DNA from: an uncultured Saprospiraceae bacterium
GTDB lineage: Bacteria > Bacteroidota > Bacteroidia > Chitinophagales > Saprospiraceae
DNA length: 54,274 nucleotides
Reading direction: 5' to 3'
Assembly: GCA_937872385.1 (NCBI GenBank)
Contig: CALMSO010000007.1
Span: 1 to 54,274 of the forward strand
Shown: in pieces, positions 1 through 9,272 of the stretch
Layout: each line of letters begins with the position of its first letter
How positions within the stretch are numbered: position 1 is the stretch's first letter
Position numbers and translations under genes: made by a program
The notes under the pieces: generated by a model
Told to the model about the DNA's origin: nothing
Database searches by the model: none
The model's input: the letters and a program-made list of their open reading frames with translations, nothing else

Positions 1-1287
1 TTCGACTTCTGCGAAACCTATGTACTGGTACAAGACAACATGAACCACTGCGGTGGCGGTGCTGGTGCAGGTTCGATTGCAGGTTTGATTACCACTGAAA
101 ACAGAGAATCTGTAGAAGGCGTATCGGTACAGTTGAGCGGTCAGGCATCACAAGTGAACATGACCAATGTACAGGGCGTATATCGCTTCTTGAGTCTGTT
201 GGAAGGACATGACTACTCGATCACTCCGGTGAAAGACAATGGTTACCTGAACGGCGTATCTACGTTTGACCTGGTATTGATTAGCAAGCACATCTTGGGT
301 GTGGAGCCGATCACCAGCCCGTACAAACTGATCGCTGCCGACGTGAACAATTCTCGCAACATCTCGATCCTCGACCTGATCGCTTTGCGTAAGCTGATCC
401 TGAGCGTGGACACCGAGTTTACGAATAACACCAGCTGGCGCTTCGTGGATGCTTCTTACAACTTCCCGAACCCGACCAACCCATGGTCGCAAGCGTTCCC
501 AGAAGTGAAGAACATCAACGACTTGGTGGGTGAGTTTGCCAACGCTAACTTCATCGCTATCAAGATTGGTGACATTGACGGTAACGCACGCCTGACCAGC
601 ATCGCTGGTACAGAAGTACGTAACATCGCCGGTGACTTCAACTTCCAAGTAGCCGATGCACAATTGGTAAGCGGCAACGAATACACGGTTGACTTCCGCG
701 CAGCGGACGTAGCTAGCATCTTGGGCTACCAAGGTACGCTGACCTTCGATCGCAATGCAGTAGAACTGGTGGACATCATCGCTGGCGTAGCTACGGCTGA
801 GAACTTCGGTCTGCGCTTCGTAGAGCAAGGTGTTATCACTACCAGTTGGAACGGTGCAGCCACTGCCAACGACGTATTGTTCAGCCTGGTGGTTCGTGCC
901 AAAACGGACGTAGCCCTGAGCAACGTATTGGGTATCAGCAGCCGTTACACAGTAGCTGAAGCTTACAACACCAACAGCGAGTTGATGAACGTAGGCATCC
1001 AATTCAACAGCGGCACCATTGCCAACGCAGGTTTCGAGCTGTATCAGAACACGCCGAACCCCTTCAAGGGTCAGACGCTGATCGGCTTCAACTTGCCAGA
1101 AGCAGGCGACGCTACGATCACCGTTAGCGACATCACGGGTAGAGTGATTAAACTGGTACGCGGCAACTACGCTCAAGGGTACAACCAAGTGACCCTGAAC
1201 AGCAGCGACCTGCCGACCGGTGTACTTACCTACACCCTCGAAAGCGGTTCGTTCATAGCAACGAAGAAGATGGTTGTAGTTGAATAA
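1..1287 (+). CDS. T9SS-sorted surface protein with dockerin-like and cohesin-like domains (5' end outside window)
   Basis: The reading frame is open from base 1, so the protein begins before the window; the first ATG at 40 is internal. Visible domains, in order: a CarboxypepD-regulatory-like beta domain (about 80-230), a dockerin type I-like pair of calcium-loop helices (about 232-420, with NGVSTFDLVLISKHILG and DVNNSRNISILDLIALRK), a cohesin-like beta-sandwich (about 630-1020) and a T9SS type A sorting domain (about 1035-1287, YQNTPNPF...GRVIK). The protein should be exported by T9SS and cleaved at the surface. Codon use is strongly biased (mostly TTC, AAC, CTG), suggesting high expression. 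A terminator follows at 1310-1350. Domain calls are from motif recognition; binding partners are inference. Confidence 0.85.
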   Translation, partial: FDFCETYVLVQDNMNHCGGGAGAGSIAGLITTENRESVEGVSVQLSGQASQVNMTNVQGVYRFLSLLEGHDYSITPVKDNGYLNGVSTFDLVLISKHILGVEPITSPYKLIAADVNNSRNISILDLIALRKLILSVDTEFTNNTSWRFVDASYNFPNPTNPWSQAFPEVKNINDLVGEFANANFIAIKIGDIDGNARLTSIAGTEVRNIAGDFNFQVADAQLVSGNEYTVDFRAADVASILGYQGTLTFDRNAVELVDIIAGVATAENFGLRFVEQGVITTSWNGAATANDVLFSLVVRAKTDVALSNVLGISSRYTVAEAYNTNSELMNVGIQFNSGTIANAGFELYQNTPNPFKGQTLIGFNLPEAGDATITVSDITGRVIKLVRGNYAQGYNQVTLNSSDLPTGVLTYTLESGSFIATKKMVVVE

Positions 1288-1309
1288 TTTCAATTCACTA
1301 TAAAACCAT

Positions 1310-1350
1310 TGAGGAGTGGCTCCCACGAGGGGTCACTCCTCATTTTTTTT
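1310..1350 (+). terminator. Rho-independent terminator
   Basis: Perfect 9-bp stem TGAGGAGTG/CACTCCTCA (1310-1318 and 1334-1342) followed by eight T. It lies 23 bases after the first gene and should separate it from the next one. Confidence 0.9.
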
Positions 1351-1445
1351 GTTAAAACCCCGAAAATACTTACAACAGAAAGCAGCGCCATTCTATTATT
1401 TTTCTTACCTTGCGGCAGAATTTGGCAAGTTATAATAGTAATCCC

Positions 1446-2240
1446 ATGAAAAATATAGGAAGCGCTACACTTTCCTGCGTTATAATTATGCTATTGGCGC
1501 TTTTCTCACAAGCGCAATCTCTGCCTACGCTTATAGCTCCTACCGAGACTGTAGAATCTAATACCATTTATACTGCCCATATCAAGGTGACAAACTTCGA
1601 GCGTATCGTTGGTGCCCAGTTTACAGTATCTTGGGATTCGGCGGTGCTTCGATTTCAAGAGACAAAAGACTTTCGGTTCAGGGAAACTTCTTTGGCGGAA
1701 GCTTTCGGGCTGGGGCAGGTAACGAGTGGGCAGCTCTCTTTCGCGTGGTTGGATGGCAATCTTGTACCACGGAGTCTTTCCGACAGTTCTACCTTATTCG
1801 CAATAGTCTTCGAGGTGATTGGTAAAATGAATGACCAGTCTCCCATCCGATTCACAGATGACGGTCCCAGCCGGGAAATCGCCGACGCCAATGGCAATGC
1901 TACGCCTGGCGAGTACCATAATGGTATGGTGACAGTGACGGAAACCACAACGAATACCCATATTTACAATACCGCTCCACACAAAATTCAGGTGCAAAAT
2001 AGCTATCCGAACCCATTTCGGGACCAAACCCAGATAGTGTTTCAATTGAAAGAGCCGGTTCGTGCCCGGGTGGTCATCACCAACTTAAAAGGGCAGGCAG
2101 TTTACGAAACGCAACGTCTTTTTCCAAGCGGTGCGAATACCTTGTTACTGACGAACGATATGTTCCCTGAAGCCGGTATTTATCAATATGCTATCATTGC
2201 TCCTGATTTTACAGTTACACAAAAACTCATTTTTCAATAA
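1446..2240 (+). CDS. Small secreted cohesin-domain protein with T9SS type A sorting domain
   Basis: 264 residues. I chose the ATG at 1446, not 1410, because it opens directly into a signal peptide (MKNIGSATL, hydrophobic core, ending FSQAQS). Residues about 28-150 form a cohesin-like sandwich (GAQFTVSWDSAVLRF, FAWLDGN, FAIVFEV), the same fold family as in the genes on both sides. The last ~80 residues are a type A sorting domain (NSYPNPFRDQTQI...GQAVYE...KLIFQ). It is probably exported by T9SS and anchored at the cell surface. Thirty-nine bases separate it from the next gene, so they are likely co-transcribed. Function beyond surface protein-protein binding is unknown. Confidence 0.85.
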   Translation: MKNIGSATLSCVIIMLLALFSQAQSLPTLIAPTETVESNTIYTAHIKVTNFERIVGAQFTVSWDSAVLRFQETKDFRFRETSLAEAFGLGQVTSGQLSFAWLDGNLVPRSLSDSSTLFAIVFEVIGKMNDQSPIRFTDDGPSREIADANGNATPGEYHNGMVTVTETTTNTHIYNTAPHKIQVQNSYPNPFRDQTQIVFQLKEPVRARVVITNLKGQAVYETQRLFPSGANTLLLTNDMFPEAGIYQYAIIAPDFTVTQKLIFQ

Positions 2241-2279
2241 GCGATAACGTATTTTTTAACGTCCCAAATTCCGAGCGCG

Positions 2280-5200
2280 ATGACTAAATTAATTACATAC
2301 CTGATTGCAGGGCTCCTGCTCTGCACAACTTCTTTAGCAGCCCAAACTATCACCTTTTCGGTGGATAACCAAACGGCAGCCCCCGGCGAGCAATTCTGTG
2401 TGCCGGTAAAAGTCAGTAATTTCAATTCTGTGGGCGGGTTTCAGTTCACGTTGAGTTATGACCCTTCGGTACTGCGTCTGCGCAATACTGCCGAGATGCC
2501 TCCACCCATTCGCAACATTAACCTGCCGGATATGCAGGCACCGCCGGCTCAGTCTTCCTTTGGCGTGCCGCAATCAGCCATTCCGTCCAACTTTGTCAGC
2601 AATGTACCGGAAGGCAGGGTAACGGTTATCTGGATTGACAATACCTTTTTGGGCTTGTCTCGTCCGGATGGCACCACTATTTTTGAAGTGTGTTTCACGG
2701 TGCTGGAAAATCCTGGCGTAGGTTCTACTCAGATATCTTTTTCCAATAGCCCGGTGACCAGCGAAGCTTTTGCACCGACTGGTGCGCCTTTTACTTTCAA
2801 CGGGCAAGCAGGTACGATTACCATCCCTGGTGGTGGCAATGGTGGCGGCGGTGGCGGCACTTTCCGGCTGACCCTGCCCGACCGCACGGCTGAGCCTAAT
2901 ACGCAAGTATGCCTCAATATGGCTACCGAAGGCTTTACTAACATCGTTTCGTGGCAATTTCACTTGCGATACGACCCGGCGCGGTTGGAGTTTGCTTCGG
3001 TTGGTAGTTTCAACCCAACGGTACCTGGATTAGGGGCACAATCCGTAACAACACCTGGGCAGGGTGTAGTGCAGCCGGGGCGCATCGTTTTTGGCTGGGA
3101 TAGCCCCAGTAGTACGCCGGTGACCTTGACGGACGGCTCTACTTTGCTACAGGTTTGTTTCAATGTGCTGGCTACTGGCGGACCTACCACGGTCAGTTTT
3201 TCTAATGACCAATTGCCATTTGAAGCACGCAATTCTAGTGGTACTATCTTACCGTTCAATTTCAGAAACAGCACGATTACAGTAGCCGGTGGCCCCAATT
3301 CGGACACTTTCCGCCTGTCATTGCCCGATGCTACTGCCGAAAGCGGTACGCAGGTATGCCTTGATATGACCATGCAGGGTTTCAACGACGTGATTTCGTG
3401 GCAATTTCACTTGCGCTATGATCCGGCGCGTTTGCAATTTGCTTCTATTGGCAATTATAACATGGCGCTGCCGGGCTTTGGACCGCAATCGGTCACTACC
3501 CCAGGGCAGGGCGTGGTGCAGCCGGGGCGGATCGTACTCGGCTGGGATAGTTCGACGGGCTTGGGCGTGACTGTGCCCGACGGGTCGGTGCTCTTGCAGG
3601 TATGTTTCAATGTAATAGGCAATGGCGGCAGCACGGTGGTCAGCTTCTCGGATGATTTGTTGCCTTTTGAGGTGCGCAATTCTGCGGGTACCATTCTGCC
3701 ATTCAATTCTAGAAACGGTACCGTTACAATATCCGGTGGTAACGGCGGCGGCAATTCGGATGTGTTTCAAATATTAGTAGCCGATGCGAATGCCATGCCA
3801 GGCACGCAAGTGTGTATGAATGTGACGGTGGAAGGCTACAACGATATCATCTCTTGGCAGTTTCATTTGCGCTACGACCCGGCGCGCTTGCAGTTTGTAT
3901 CCGTTGGTAACTATAACCCAGCCCTTCCAGGCTTAGGCTCGCAATCCGTAACGGTGCCCGGACAGGGTGTTGTACAACCGGGCCGTATTGTCTTTGGTTG
4001 GGACAGCTCCACAGGGGTGGGCGTGACCGTGCCCGATGGCTCCACCTTGTTTCAGGTATGTTTTAATGTACTAGCCGGAAGCGGTACGGCTACGGTAAAC
4101 TTTTCTGATGACCAATTGCCCTACGAGGTGCGCAATGGTGCTGGCACGATTCTACCTTTCAATTTCAGAAATGGTACGGTGTTCATCAACAGTGGCGGCG
4201 GTGGCGGCGTGTTTACCATGTCCTTGTCCGACAAGACCGTGGCCAGCGGCGAGCAAGTATGCGTAGATTTTACAGTGGACAACATGATTGGCATACTGGG
4301 CATCAGTACCAGTTTTTCTTATAATCCAAGCCATTTACAATTCGTATCCTTGCAAGGATTAACCCTGCCGGACGCGGCTTTGTTCGGCTTGCCGAATGCT
4401 GCCCAACAACCTACTCAGCCGGGCACTATAACAATGGTTTGGACGGACGCTGCGCTCACTCCTTTGACCCGCCCGAACGGATCGGTGCTGCTGCAATTGT
4501 GTTTCAACGTAATTGCTCCCAATGGGACCACCACGATGGTTCGCTTTGCCAATACGCCAACGGCCACGGATGTAGTGAACAATGGTGGGCAAGCACAGTT
4601 TGAAGTGAAAAATGCAACGATTGATATCAGACAAACCATACTGGCGCTGGGGCAGCCTACGATTACCAATGTCAATTGCTTCGGCGCTTCTACCGGTGCC
4701 ATTGCCTTGCAAGTGCAAGGTGGTTCCGGCAGTTTTTCTTACAACTGGAGCAATGGTGCCACCACGCAAAACCTGAGCAACATAGCAGCCGGTACTTACA
4801 ATGTAACGGTGACGGACAATACAACCAGCCAAACGGCTACGGCATCCTACAATGTCACACAAGGCACAGAAATCATCATCACGCCTACCGTAAACAACGT
4901 GGATTGCGGCACTACCAATACCGGTAGTATCTTCTTGAATGTAACAGGCGGCGCATTCCCTTACCAGTACAGTTGGAGTGGATCATTGACGGGCAACGTA
5001 ACTGGCCAAACCAACCTGGTGGTGGGGCAATATTCTGCCACCGTAACAGACGCCAACGGCTGTACGAAGGCCTCCGGTCCTATCAATGTGATGCAAAATT
5101 CCAGCGTGACCATCAGCAGCATTGTGCCTGTTGGTATTGACAATGGCGGTGGCGGCGCAGTAAATATTACAGCTACCGGCGGCACGGGCAGCTATACTTA

Positions 5201-7517
5201 CTCTTGGAGTGGCCCCAATGGCTTCACTTCTACTCAACGCAACCTGAGCGACCTTACCGCGCAAGGAGAATACTGCGTAACCGTCACTGATGCAGAAGAC
5301 TGCTCAGCGACGGCTTGTATCAACGTAACTCTGCGTTTGAAAATTAGCAATGCACAAATCGTGCGCGCTTGTAGTGGCGATGCCAATGGTGGTGTCAGTA
5401 TTGACGTGACCGGCGGGATGCCCGATTATACTTACAACTGGAGCAATGGCAGTACGTCGCGCAACCTGAGCAATGTAGTGCCAGGCAATTATAGCGTAAC
5501 CGTTACCGATAATCAAGGCTCAACGGTATCCAACAGCTACGAAGTCACTGCCTTTGCGGCAATTGTTGTCAATCAGACCCTCACCGATGCTACTACTGGT
5601 GTGTCGAACGGCGCAATCAGCTTGAACGTGAGTGGTGGGCAGCCAAGTTATACTTATGCTTGGAACAATGGCGCTACAACCGCCAACATCTCTAACCTCG
5701 CGCCCGGCGAATATTGCGTGACAGTAACGGACAGCCGTGGATGTAGAACCGAGCGTTGTTTTACAATAGCCGAGTTAGCTATACCATTGAGTATTGGCAA
5801 TATCGAAATCACCGACGTGACTTGTGCCGGCGGCAATGATGGGGCTTTTACCTTCCGCATTCAGGGCGGGCGAGCACCTTACACCATCACTTTTGGCGAT
5901 GGCTCTTCTGTGCAAAGTGCCGATGGCAATGTGAGCCGCAGTAGCCTGCCGGGTGGAATTGTTACCTTCACGGTGAGAGACGACGCGGGCACCAGTATTC
6001 CTTCCTCGATAGACATTAGCCAACCAGCTCCGATTCAGATTACGAGTTTCAGCGTAGTACACGATACCGAAGAGTCGGGCTGCACCGGTAGAATTACTAT
6101 TGCATTAGCCGGCGGCAACGACAATTATCTTGTACAATGGAATGCGCCCAATACCGGTACTGGGTTGCAAATTATCAACCTTTGCGAAGGCACTTTTGTA
6201 CCTACAGTGCGCGACGGACGCGGTTGTATTCAAACTTTCCCCGGCATCGAGGTCAATACTTTCCGTGTGACGCCTTTAGTGACCAACGCCGAATGCCCGG
6301 CTGAAGCCAGCGGTAGCATAGCACTGAACATTGCTGGCGGTGCTGCGCCCTACACTTACGTCTGGCGCGATGCTACTGGCAGTATGATTTCTACCGATAG
6401 CATTGTTGAAAATATAGCACCAGGTATTTACAGCGTGCGCGTGAGTGAAAATTCGGGCAATGCGCTGGTACGTCAGGTAACCGTTGGCTCCAATTCCAAT
6501 CTGCGGGCAGAAGTAGAAGTTATTTCTGATTATAATGGTCTGGAAATCAGTTGCCCCGATTCAGCTGACGGCATTATCGAGGCTGCGGGCAGAAGCGGCG
6601 ATGGCAATTATACCTACGAATGGCGTCGTGGTGGCATGACCCTTCCGAATACCTCACCAGTACTCAATGGTGCCAGCGCCGGAGCTTACGAAGTAATAGT
6701 GACCGATGGTTTGGGATGCAAAGTCAGTACCCAGATAACCGTACGCCCGCCCAATCCGATTCAGGTGAGCGCCAGCATTCGTCAGGTGTCTTGCCCCGGC
6801 ACTCAAGATGGCGAAATCATTGTATCCGCTACCGGTGGGGTCAGTGGCCGACCCTACAGCTTCAACTGGGTGAACGGCACGCCCGGCGAGCGCCTCTCTT
6901 TCCTGAATGCCGGCAACTATACCGTAGTGGCTACCGATGCCAACAATTGCTCGGTATCAGCTACTTTCATGCTTGAGGATCCTAAGCCCATCCAAGCCAT
7001 TGTACAAACGACACCCGCTTCCGATAATTGCAATGGCAGCGCTACCGTACTCGTAGAAGGCGGCACACCTCCGTACCGTTTCCAGTGGAATTCTTTCCCG
7101 AATCAGAACCAGCAAACCATCAACAATCTTTGCCCGGGTCCTTACTTCGTCAGAGTGACCGACAGCAGAGGCTGCGCTACGTCGGATTTGATTCGCGGAT
7201 TGGTGGACGACGACCGCTTCCCCTGCATCGAAGCCAGCGCCGTAATGACGCCCAACGATGATGGCGGCGACGGATTGAACGATGAGTTTATCATCAATTG
7301 TATCGAAAACTTTGCCAGCAACCGCCTCGAAGTGTATAACCGCTGGGGACAGCTCGTGTATCAAGCAGAAAACTACGACAACTCCTGGCGCGGCCGGGCC
7401 CAAAACGGCGAAATACTACCCGAAGGACCCTACTACTACGTCATTGAATACATTGACCCTGCCGATGGCAAACTCATACAGCGTAAAGGTTCGCTCACGA
7501 TCCTGAGAGACAGATAA
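2280..7517 (+). CDS. Large surface protein: five cohesin-like domains, SprB-type repeats, gliding-associated C-terminal domain
   Basis: 1745 residues with a signal peptide (1-21). Five cohesin-like domains lie at about residues 22-185, 193-340, 340-490, 494-640 and 642-785, divided by Gly-rich linkers. Domains 2-4 are near-copies (ISWQFHLRYDPARLQF, GQGVVQPGRIV). Residues about 787-1640 hold roughly ten SprB/PKD-like repeats (YNWSNGATT...AGTYNVTVTD). The final ~95 residues are a gliding-associated type B T9SS domain (TPNDDGGDGLNDEF...VYNRWGQLVYQ). In gliding Bacteroidota, SprB-type adhesins of this kind pair with a PorP/SprF protein, which is encoded next. Expected role: T9SS-exported surface adhesin. 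The cohesin domains could bind dockerin-like partners such as the protein at 1-1287, which is inference. Confidence 0.9.
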   Translation: MTKLITYLIAGLLLCTTSLAAQTITFSVDNQTAAPGEQFCVPVKVSNFNSVGGFQFTLSYDPSVLRLRNTAEMPPPIRNINLPDMQAPPAQSSFGVPQSAIPSNFVSNVPEGRVTVIWIDNTFLGLSRPDGTTIFEVCFTVLENPGVGSTQISFSNSPVTSEAFAPTGAPFTFNGQAGTITIPGGGNGGGGGGTFRLTLPDRTAEPNTQVCLNMATEGFTNIVSWQFHLRYDPARLEFASVGSFNPTVPGLGAQSVTTPGQGVVQPGRIVFGWDSPSSTPVTLTDGSTLLQVCFNVLATGGPTTVSFSNDQLPFEARNSSGTILPFNFRNSTITVAGGPNSDTFRLSLPDATAESGTQVCLDMTMQGFNDVISWQFHLRYDPARLQFASIGNYNMALPGFGPQSVTTPGQGVVQPGRIVLGWDSSTGLGVTVPDGSVLLQVCFNVIGNGGSTVVSFSDDLLPFEVRNSAGTILPFNSRNGTVTISGGNGGGNSDVFQILVADANAMPGTQVCMNVTVEGYNDIISWQFHLRYDPARLQFVSVGNYNPALPGLGSQSVTVPGQGVVQPGRIVFGWDSSTGVGVTVPDGSTLFQVCFNVLAGSGTATVNFSDDQLPYEVRNGAGTILPFNFRNGTVFINSGGGGGVFTMSLSDKTVASGEQVCVDFTVDNMIGILGISTSFSYNPSHLQFVSLQGLTLPDAALFGLPNAAQQPTQPGTITMVWTDAALTPLTRPNGSVLLQLCFNVIAPNGTTTMVRFANTPTATDVVNNGGQAQFEVKNATIDIRQTILALGQPTITNVNCFGASTGAIALQVQGGSGSFSYNWSNGATTQNLSNIAAGTYNVTVTDNTTSQTATASYNVTQGTEIIITPTVNNVDCGTTNTGSIFLNVTGGAFPYQYSWSGSLTGNVTGQTNLVVGQYSATVTDANGCTKASGPINVMQNSSVTISSIVPVGIDNGGGGAVNITATGGTGSYTYSWSGPNGFTSTQRNLSDLTAQGEYCVTVTDAEDCSATACINVTLRLKISNAQIVRACSGDANGGVSIDVTGGMPDYTYNWSNGSTSRNLSNVVPGNYSVTVTDNQGSTVSNSYEVTAFAAIVVNQTLTDATTGVSNGAISLNVSGGQPSYTYAWNNGATTANISNLAPGEYCVTVTDSRGCRTERCFTIAELAIPLSIGNIEITDVTCAGGNDGAFTFRIQGGRAPYTITFGDGSSVQSADGNVSRSSLPGGIVTFTVRDDAGTSIPSSIDISQPAPIQITSFSVVHDTEESGCTGRITIALAGGNDNYLVQWNAPNTGTGLQIINLCEGTFVPTVRDGRGCIQTFPGIEVNTFRVTPLVTNAECPAEASGSIALNIAGGAAPYTYVWRDATGSMISTDSIVENIAPGIYSVRVSENSGNALVRQVTVGSNSNLRAEVEVISDYNGLEISCPDSADGIIEAAGRSGDGNYTYEWRRGGMTLPNTSPVLNGASAGAYEVIVTDGLGCKVSTQITVRPPNPIQVSASIRQVSCPGTQDGEIIVSATGGVSGRPYSFNWVNGTPGERLSFLNAGNYTVVATDANNCSVSATFMLEDPKPIQAIVQTTPASDNCNGSATVLVEGGTPPYRFQWNSFPNQNQQTINNLCPGPYFVRVTDSRGCATSDLIRGLVDDDRFPCIEASAVMTPNDDGGDGLNDEFIINCIENFASNRLEVYNRWGQLVYQAENYDNSWRGRAQNGEILPEGPYYYVIEYIDPADGKLIQRKGSLTILRDR
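2860..4190 (+). repeat. Three intragenic tandem copies of a ~450-bp cohesin module
   Basis: Three near-identical units inside the large surface gene. The landmark TCGTGGCAATTTCACTTGCG occurs at 2949 and at 3396, and a diverged form at 3852, giving periods of 447 and 456 bases (149 and 152 codons). Each unit carries one cohesin-like domain. The outer two cohesin domains of the gene are more diverged. Confidence 0.85.
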
Positions 7518-7529
7518 AAATCAATGGAC

Positions 7530-7562
7530 AATCGGGGGGCTTGCCTATCGAGCACCCCGATT
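7530..7562 (+). promoter_or_regulatory. Intercistronic hairpin without U tract
   Basis: AATCGGGG and CCCCGATT form an 8-bp stem, extended by GCT/AGC across one mismatch. It sits between the large surface gene and the PorP/SprF-like gene, 48 bases before the latter's ATG. There is no T run after it, so it is more likely an RNA-processing, stability or attenuation element than a simple terminator. Confidence 0.5.
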
Positions 7563-7610
7563 CCCAACTATTCGCAAAATCCTATTCTAAAACCATTAAC
7601 CGATTCGGAT

Positions 7611-8534
7611 ATGAAAAAAGTACTTCTACTCATACCCATGCTCATCGCTTTCCAGTTGCTGAAAGCGCAGGATGAAGCCATCTTTACGCACTATTTGATT
7701 ACGCCTATTCTGATTAATCCTGCTGCGGCTGGTTTTGGCGATAACTTCCAGGTGCAGTTCAATGCGCGCGCCCAGTGGACGGGCTTCCCCGATGCGCCGC
7801 AAACCTTCGGCGCTATGTTTAATGGGCCCATTGCCAATAACTTCGGCATTGGCATTGGCGTCTTTTCTGAATCTGCAGCACAGATGAACCGTTTTAAAGG
7901 GCAACTCAACTGGGCTTTTAAGTTCAACTTGAGCGACGATGTGAAAATGGCGGCTGGCTTTTCGGCGGCTTATCAGCAAATGAACCTCGACAACAGCATC
8001 ATCGGCGGTAATTTTTACCAACCGGGCGACCGCGTAGTGGAAGACGGGCTGGCCGGGCGCCAAGACTTTGATGCTTCGGTGGGCGTATTCGGCAGCGTGC
8101 GCGAAAATACCCGCTTCGGTTTGTCTTTCGCCAATCTCATCCAAACGCGCCTCGACGGGGTGGTGACTCAAAACAACCAGTCGGCTCTACAGTTTTATAC
8201 CTTTTTCTTCGGGCACCAGTTTGATATTGATGGGCTGAACTTTACGCTTGAACCTTCCATCATGGCCCGTAAAATCAAGGACTCACCTTCGCAAATTGAT
8301 ATCAACCTGCGGGCGGGCTTCCTCGATGAGCAACTCATCACCGGCATTTCGTACCGCACCCTCGGCGCCTTAGGCGTGCTACTGGGCGCGCGCGTATCCA
8401 ATTTCAATGTGTTTTATTCCTACGACGTATCGTTTCAGCGCTTTCAGCGCTTCAATACCGGCTCGCATGAAGTATCGGTACTGCTCAATCTGAAGTTTGG
8501 TGGCCGACAAACGGATGTGGAAAGAGGCTATTAA
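7611..8534 (+). CDS. PorP/SprF family type IX secretion membrane protein
   Basis: 307 residues. The ATG at 7611 gives a clean signal peptide (MKKVLLLIPMLIAFQLLKAQ). It is followed by the family hallmark DEAIFTHYLITPILINPAAAG and an outer-membrane beta-barrel pattern of alternating strands ending in LNLKFGG. PorP/SprF proteins are paired with individual type B-sorted adhesins and are needed for their export or attachment; here the partner is the 1745-residue protein immediately upstream (93-base gap holding a hairpin). A strong terminator follows at 8598. Family assignment is confident; the specific pairing rests on adjacency. Confidence 0.92.
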   Translation: MKKVLLLIPMLIAFQLLKAQDEAIFTHYLITPILINPAAAGFGDNFQVQFNARAQWTGFPDAPQTFGAMFNGPIANNFGIGIGVFSESAAQMNRFKGQLNWAFKFNLSDDVKMAAGFSAAYQQMNLDNSIIGGNFYQPGDRVVEDGLAGRQDFDASVGVFGSVRENTRFGLSFANLIQTRLDGVVTQNNQSALQFYTFFFGHQFDIDGLNFTLEPSIMARKIKDSPSQIDINLRAGFLDEQLITGISYRTLGALGVLLGARVSNFNVFYSYDVSFQRFQRFNTGSHEVSVLLNLKFGGRQTDVERGY

Positions 8535-8597
8535 TAGGCGCGCATTGCAGCTCAAAGCATATAAAGAAAATTACTTTGCGAATTGGGTTTCGCACAA

Positions 8598-8628
8598 CCT
8601 CCCGGCGCCTACTGTCGGGAGGTTTTTT
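8598..8628 (+). terminator. Rho-independent terminator after PorP/SprF gene
   Basis: CCTCCCG (8598-8604) pairs with CGGGAGG (8616-8622), with flanking A/T pairs lengthening the stem, followed by a six-T run. It ends the surface-protein operon. Confidence 0.9.
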
Positions 8629-8686
8629 AACAAAATAAAATCAAAAAATACCCTGTTTAGGGTATGCGCAGCGCTTCTTATTTTAG

Positions 8687-8694
8687 TAATTTTG
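8687..8694 (+). promoter_or_regulatory. Bacteroidota -7 element TAATTTTG
   Basis: Perfect match to TAnnTTTG. No TTG is visible at the usual 19-21 base spacing, but the inverted repeat ATACCC-N6-GGGTAT lies at 8648-8665, where an operator could sit. The only open frame just downstream is a 23-codon ORF at 8751. Confidence 0.4.
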
Positions 8695-8750
8695 TAGCTA
8701 AAGAAAAGCGCAATTTTTTTTAGAAATAACAAATTATAATCCGTAAATCC

Positions 8751-9165
8751 ATGAACGACCTGTACCTGCACTTAAAATCGGCACTGCTTCTCGCCGAATT
8801 CTGTTCCATCAGCAAAGGTTAGGCTATTCATTCGCTTGTCGTACATCTCGTACACAAGTTGCTGGTTTCGGATTTTTTACAAAGAGCAATTGAGAAAAGC
8901 TGTCAAAGGTTGTTGACTGGTGGTGTTTACTATCCGGCAAAAGCCCTATTTTGACAAATGTAGCAGATTATAATCCGAATCATGAATTGGTATTTCGCTC
9001 GCTGGCGAGAATGTCCTTCGCGTCCTTTACGCCACATATTCCCATTACAAGTATTCGGATTTTATTATCAATAAAACTGTTTGGCTACTGCCAACGGGAA
9101 ATATACTATTTCAGCAGGAGTTGGCATTGCCGCACTGTAGAAATATGAAGAGCATTTATAGTTAA
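8751..9165 (+). pseudogene. Possible relics of decayed coding sequence
   Basis: A frame from 8987 to 9165 reads like a protein tail (YSHYKYSDFIINKTVW, LLPTGNILFQQEL) but has no start and is cut off upstream by a stop. A different frame just before it (from 8951) reads ADYNPNHELVFRSL, as if frameshifted. On the minus strand, about 8754-8870 encodes a short, protein-like stretch (LVYEMYDKRMNSLTFADGTE). I recognise none of these. They may be decayed genes or chance. Confidence 0.25.
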
Positions 9166-9235
9166 GGCGATTGGATTGTATGTGATTCACAAGAGCCGTT
9201 TTCAAGTATATATACTTAAATCGGTTTTTGGGATG

Positions 9236-9272
9236 GCCTCTCTCCTCACGATTAGGAGGGGGGCTTTTTTTT
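9236..9272 (+). terminator. Orphan Rho-independent terminator
   Basis: An 11-bp stem, GCCTCTCTCCT (9236-9246) with AGGAGGGGGGC (9254-9264) using some G-T pairs, a 7-base loop, then eight T. No intact gene precedes it for more than 600 bases. Confidence 0.85.

Noticed and set aside
148..1326. 392-codon open frame on the minus strand opposite the first surface gene
   Set aside because: It is the antisense of a gene with strong codon bias, which suppresses stops in that frame. Composition is unlike a protein, it has no domain, and it runs through the terminator at 1310-1350.
2820..2870. Gly-codon repeat (GGTGGCGG...) looking like a microsatellite or CRISPR-like array
   Set aside because: It encodes the Gly-rich linker between cohesin domains; there are no spacer-repeat units.
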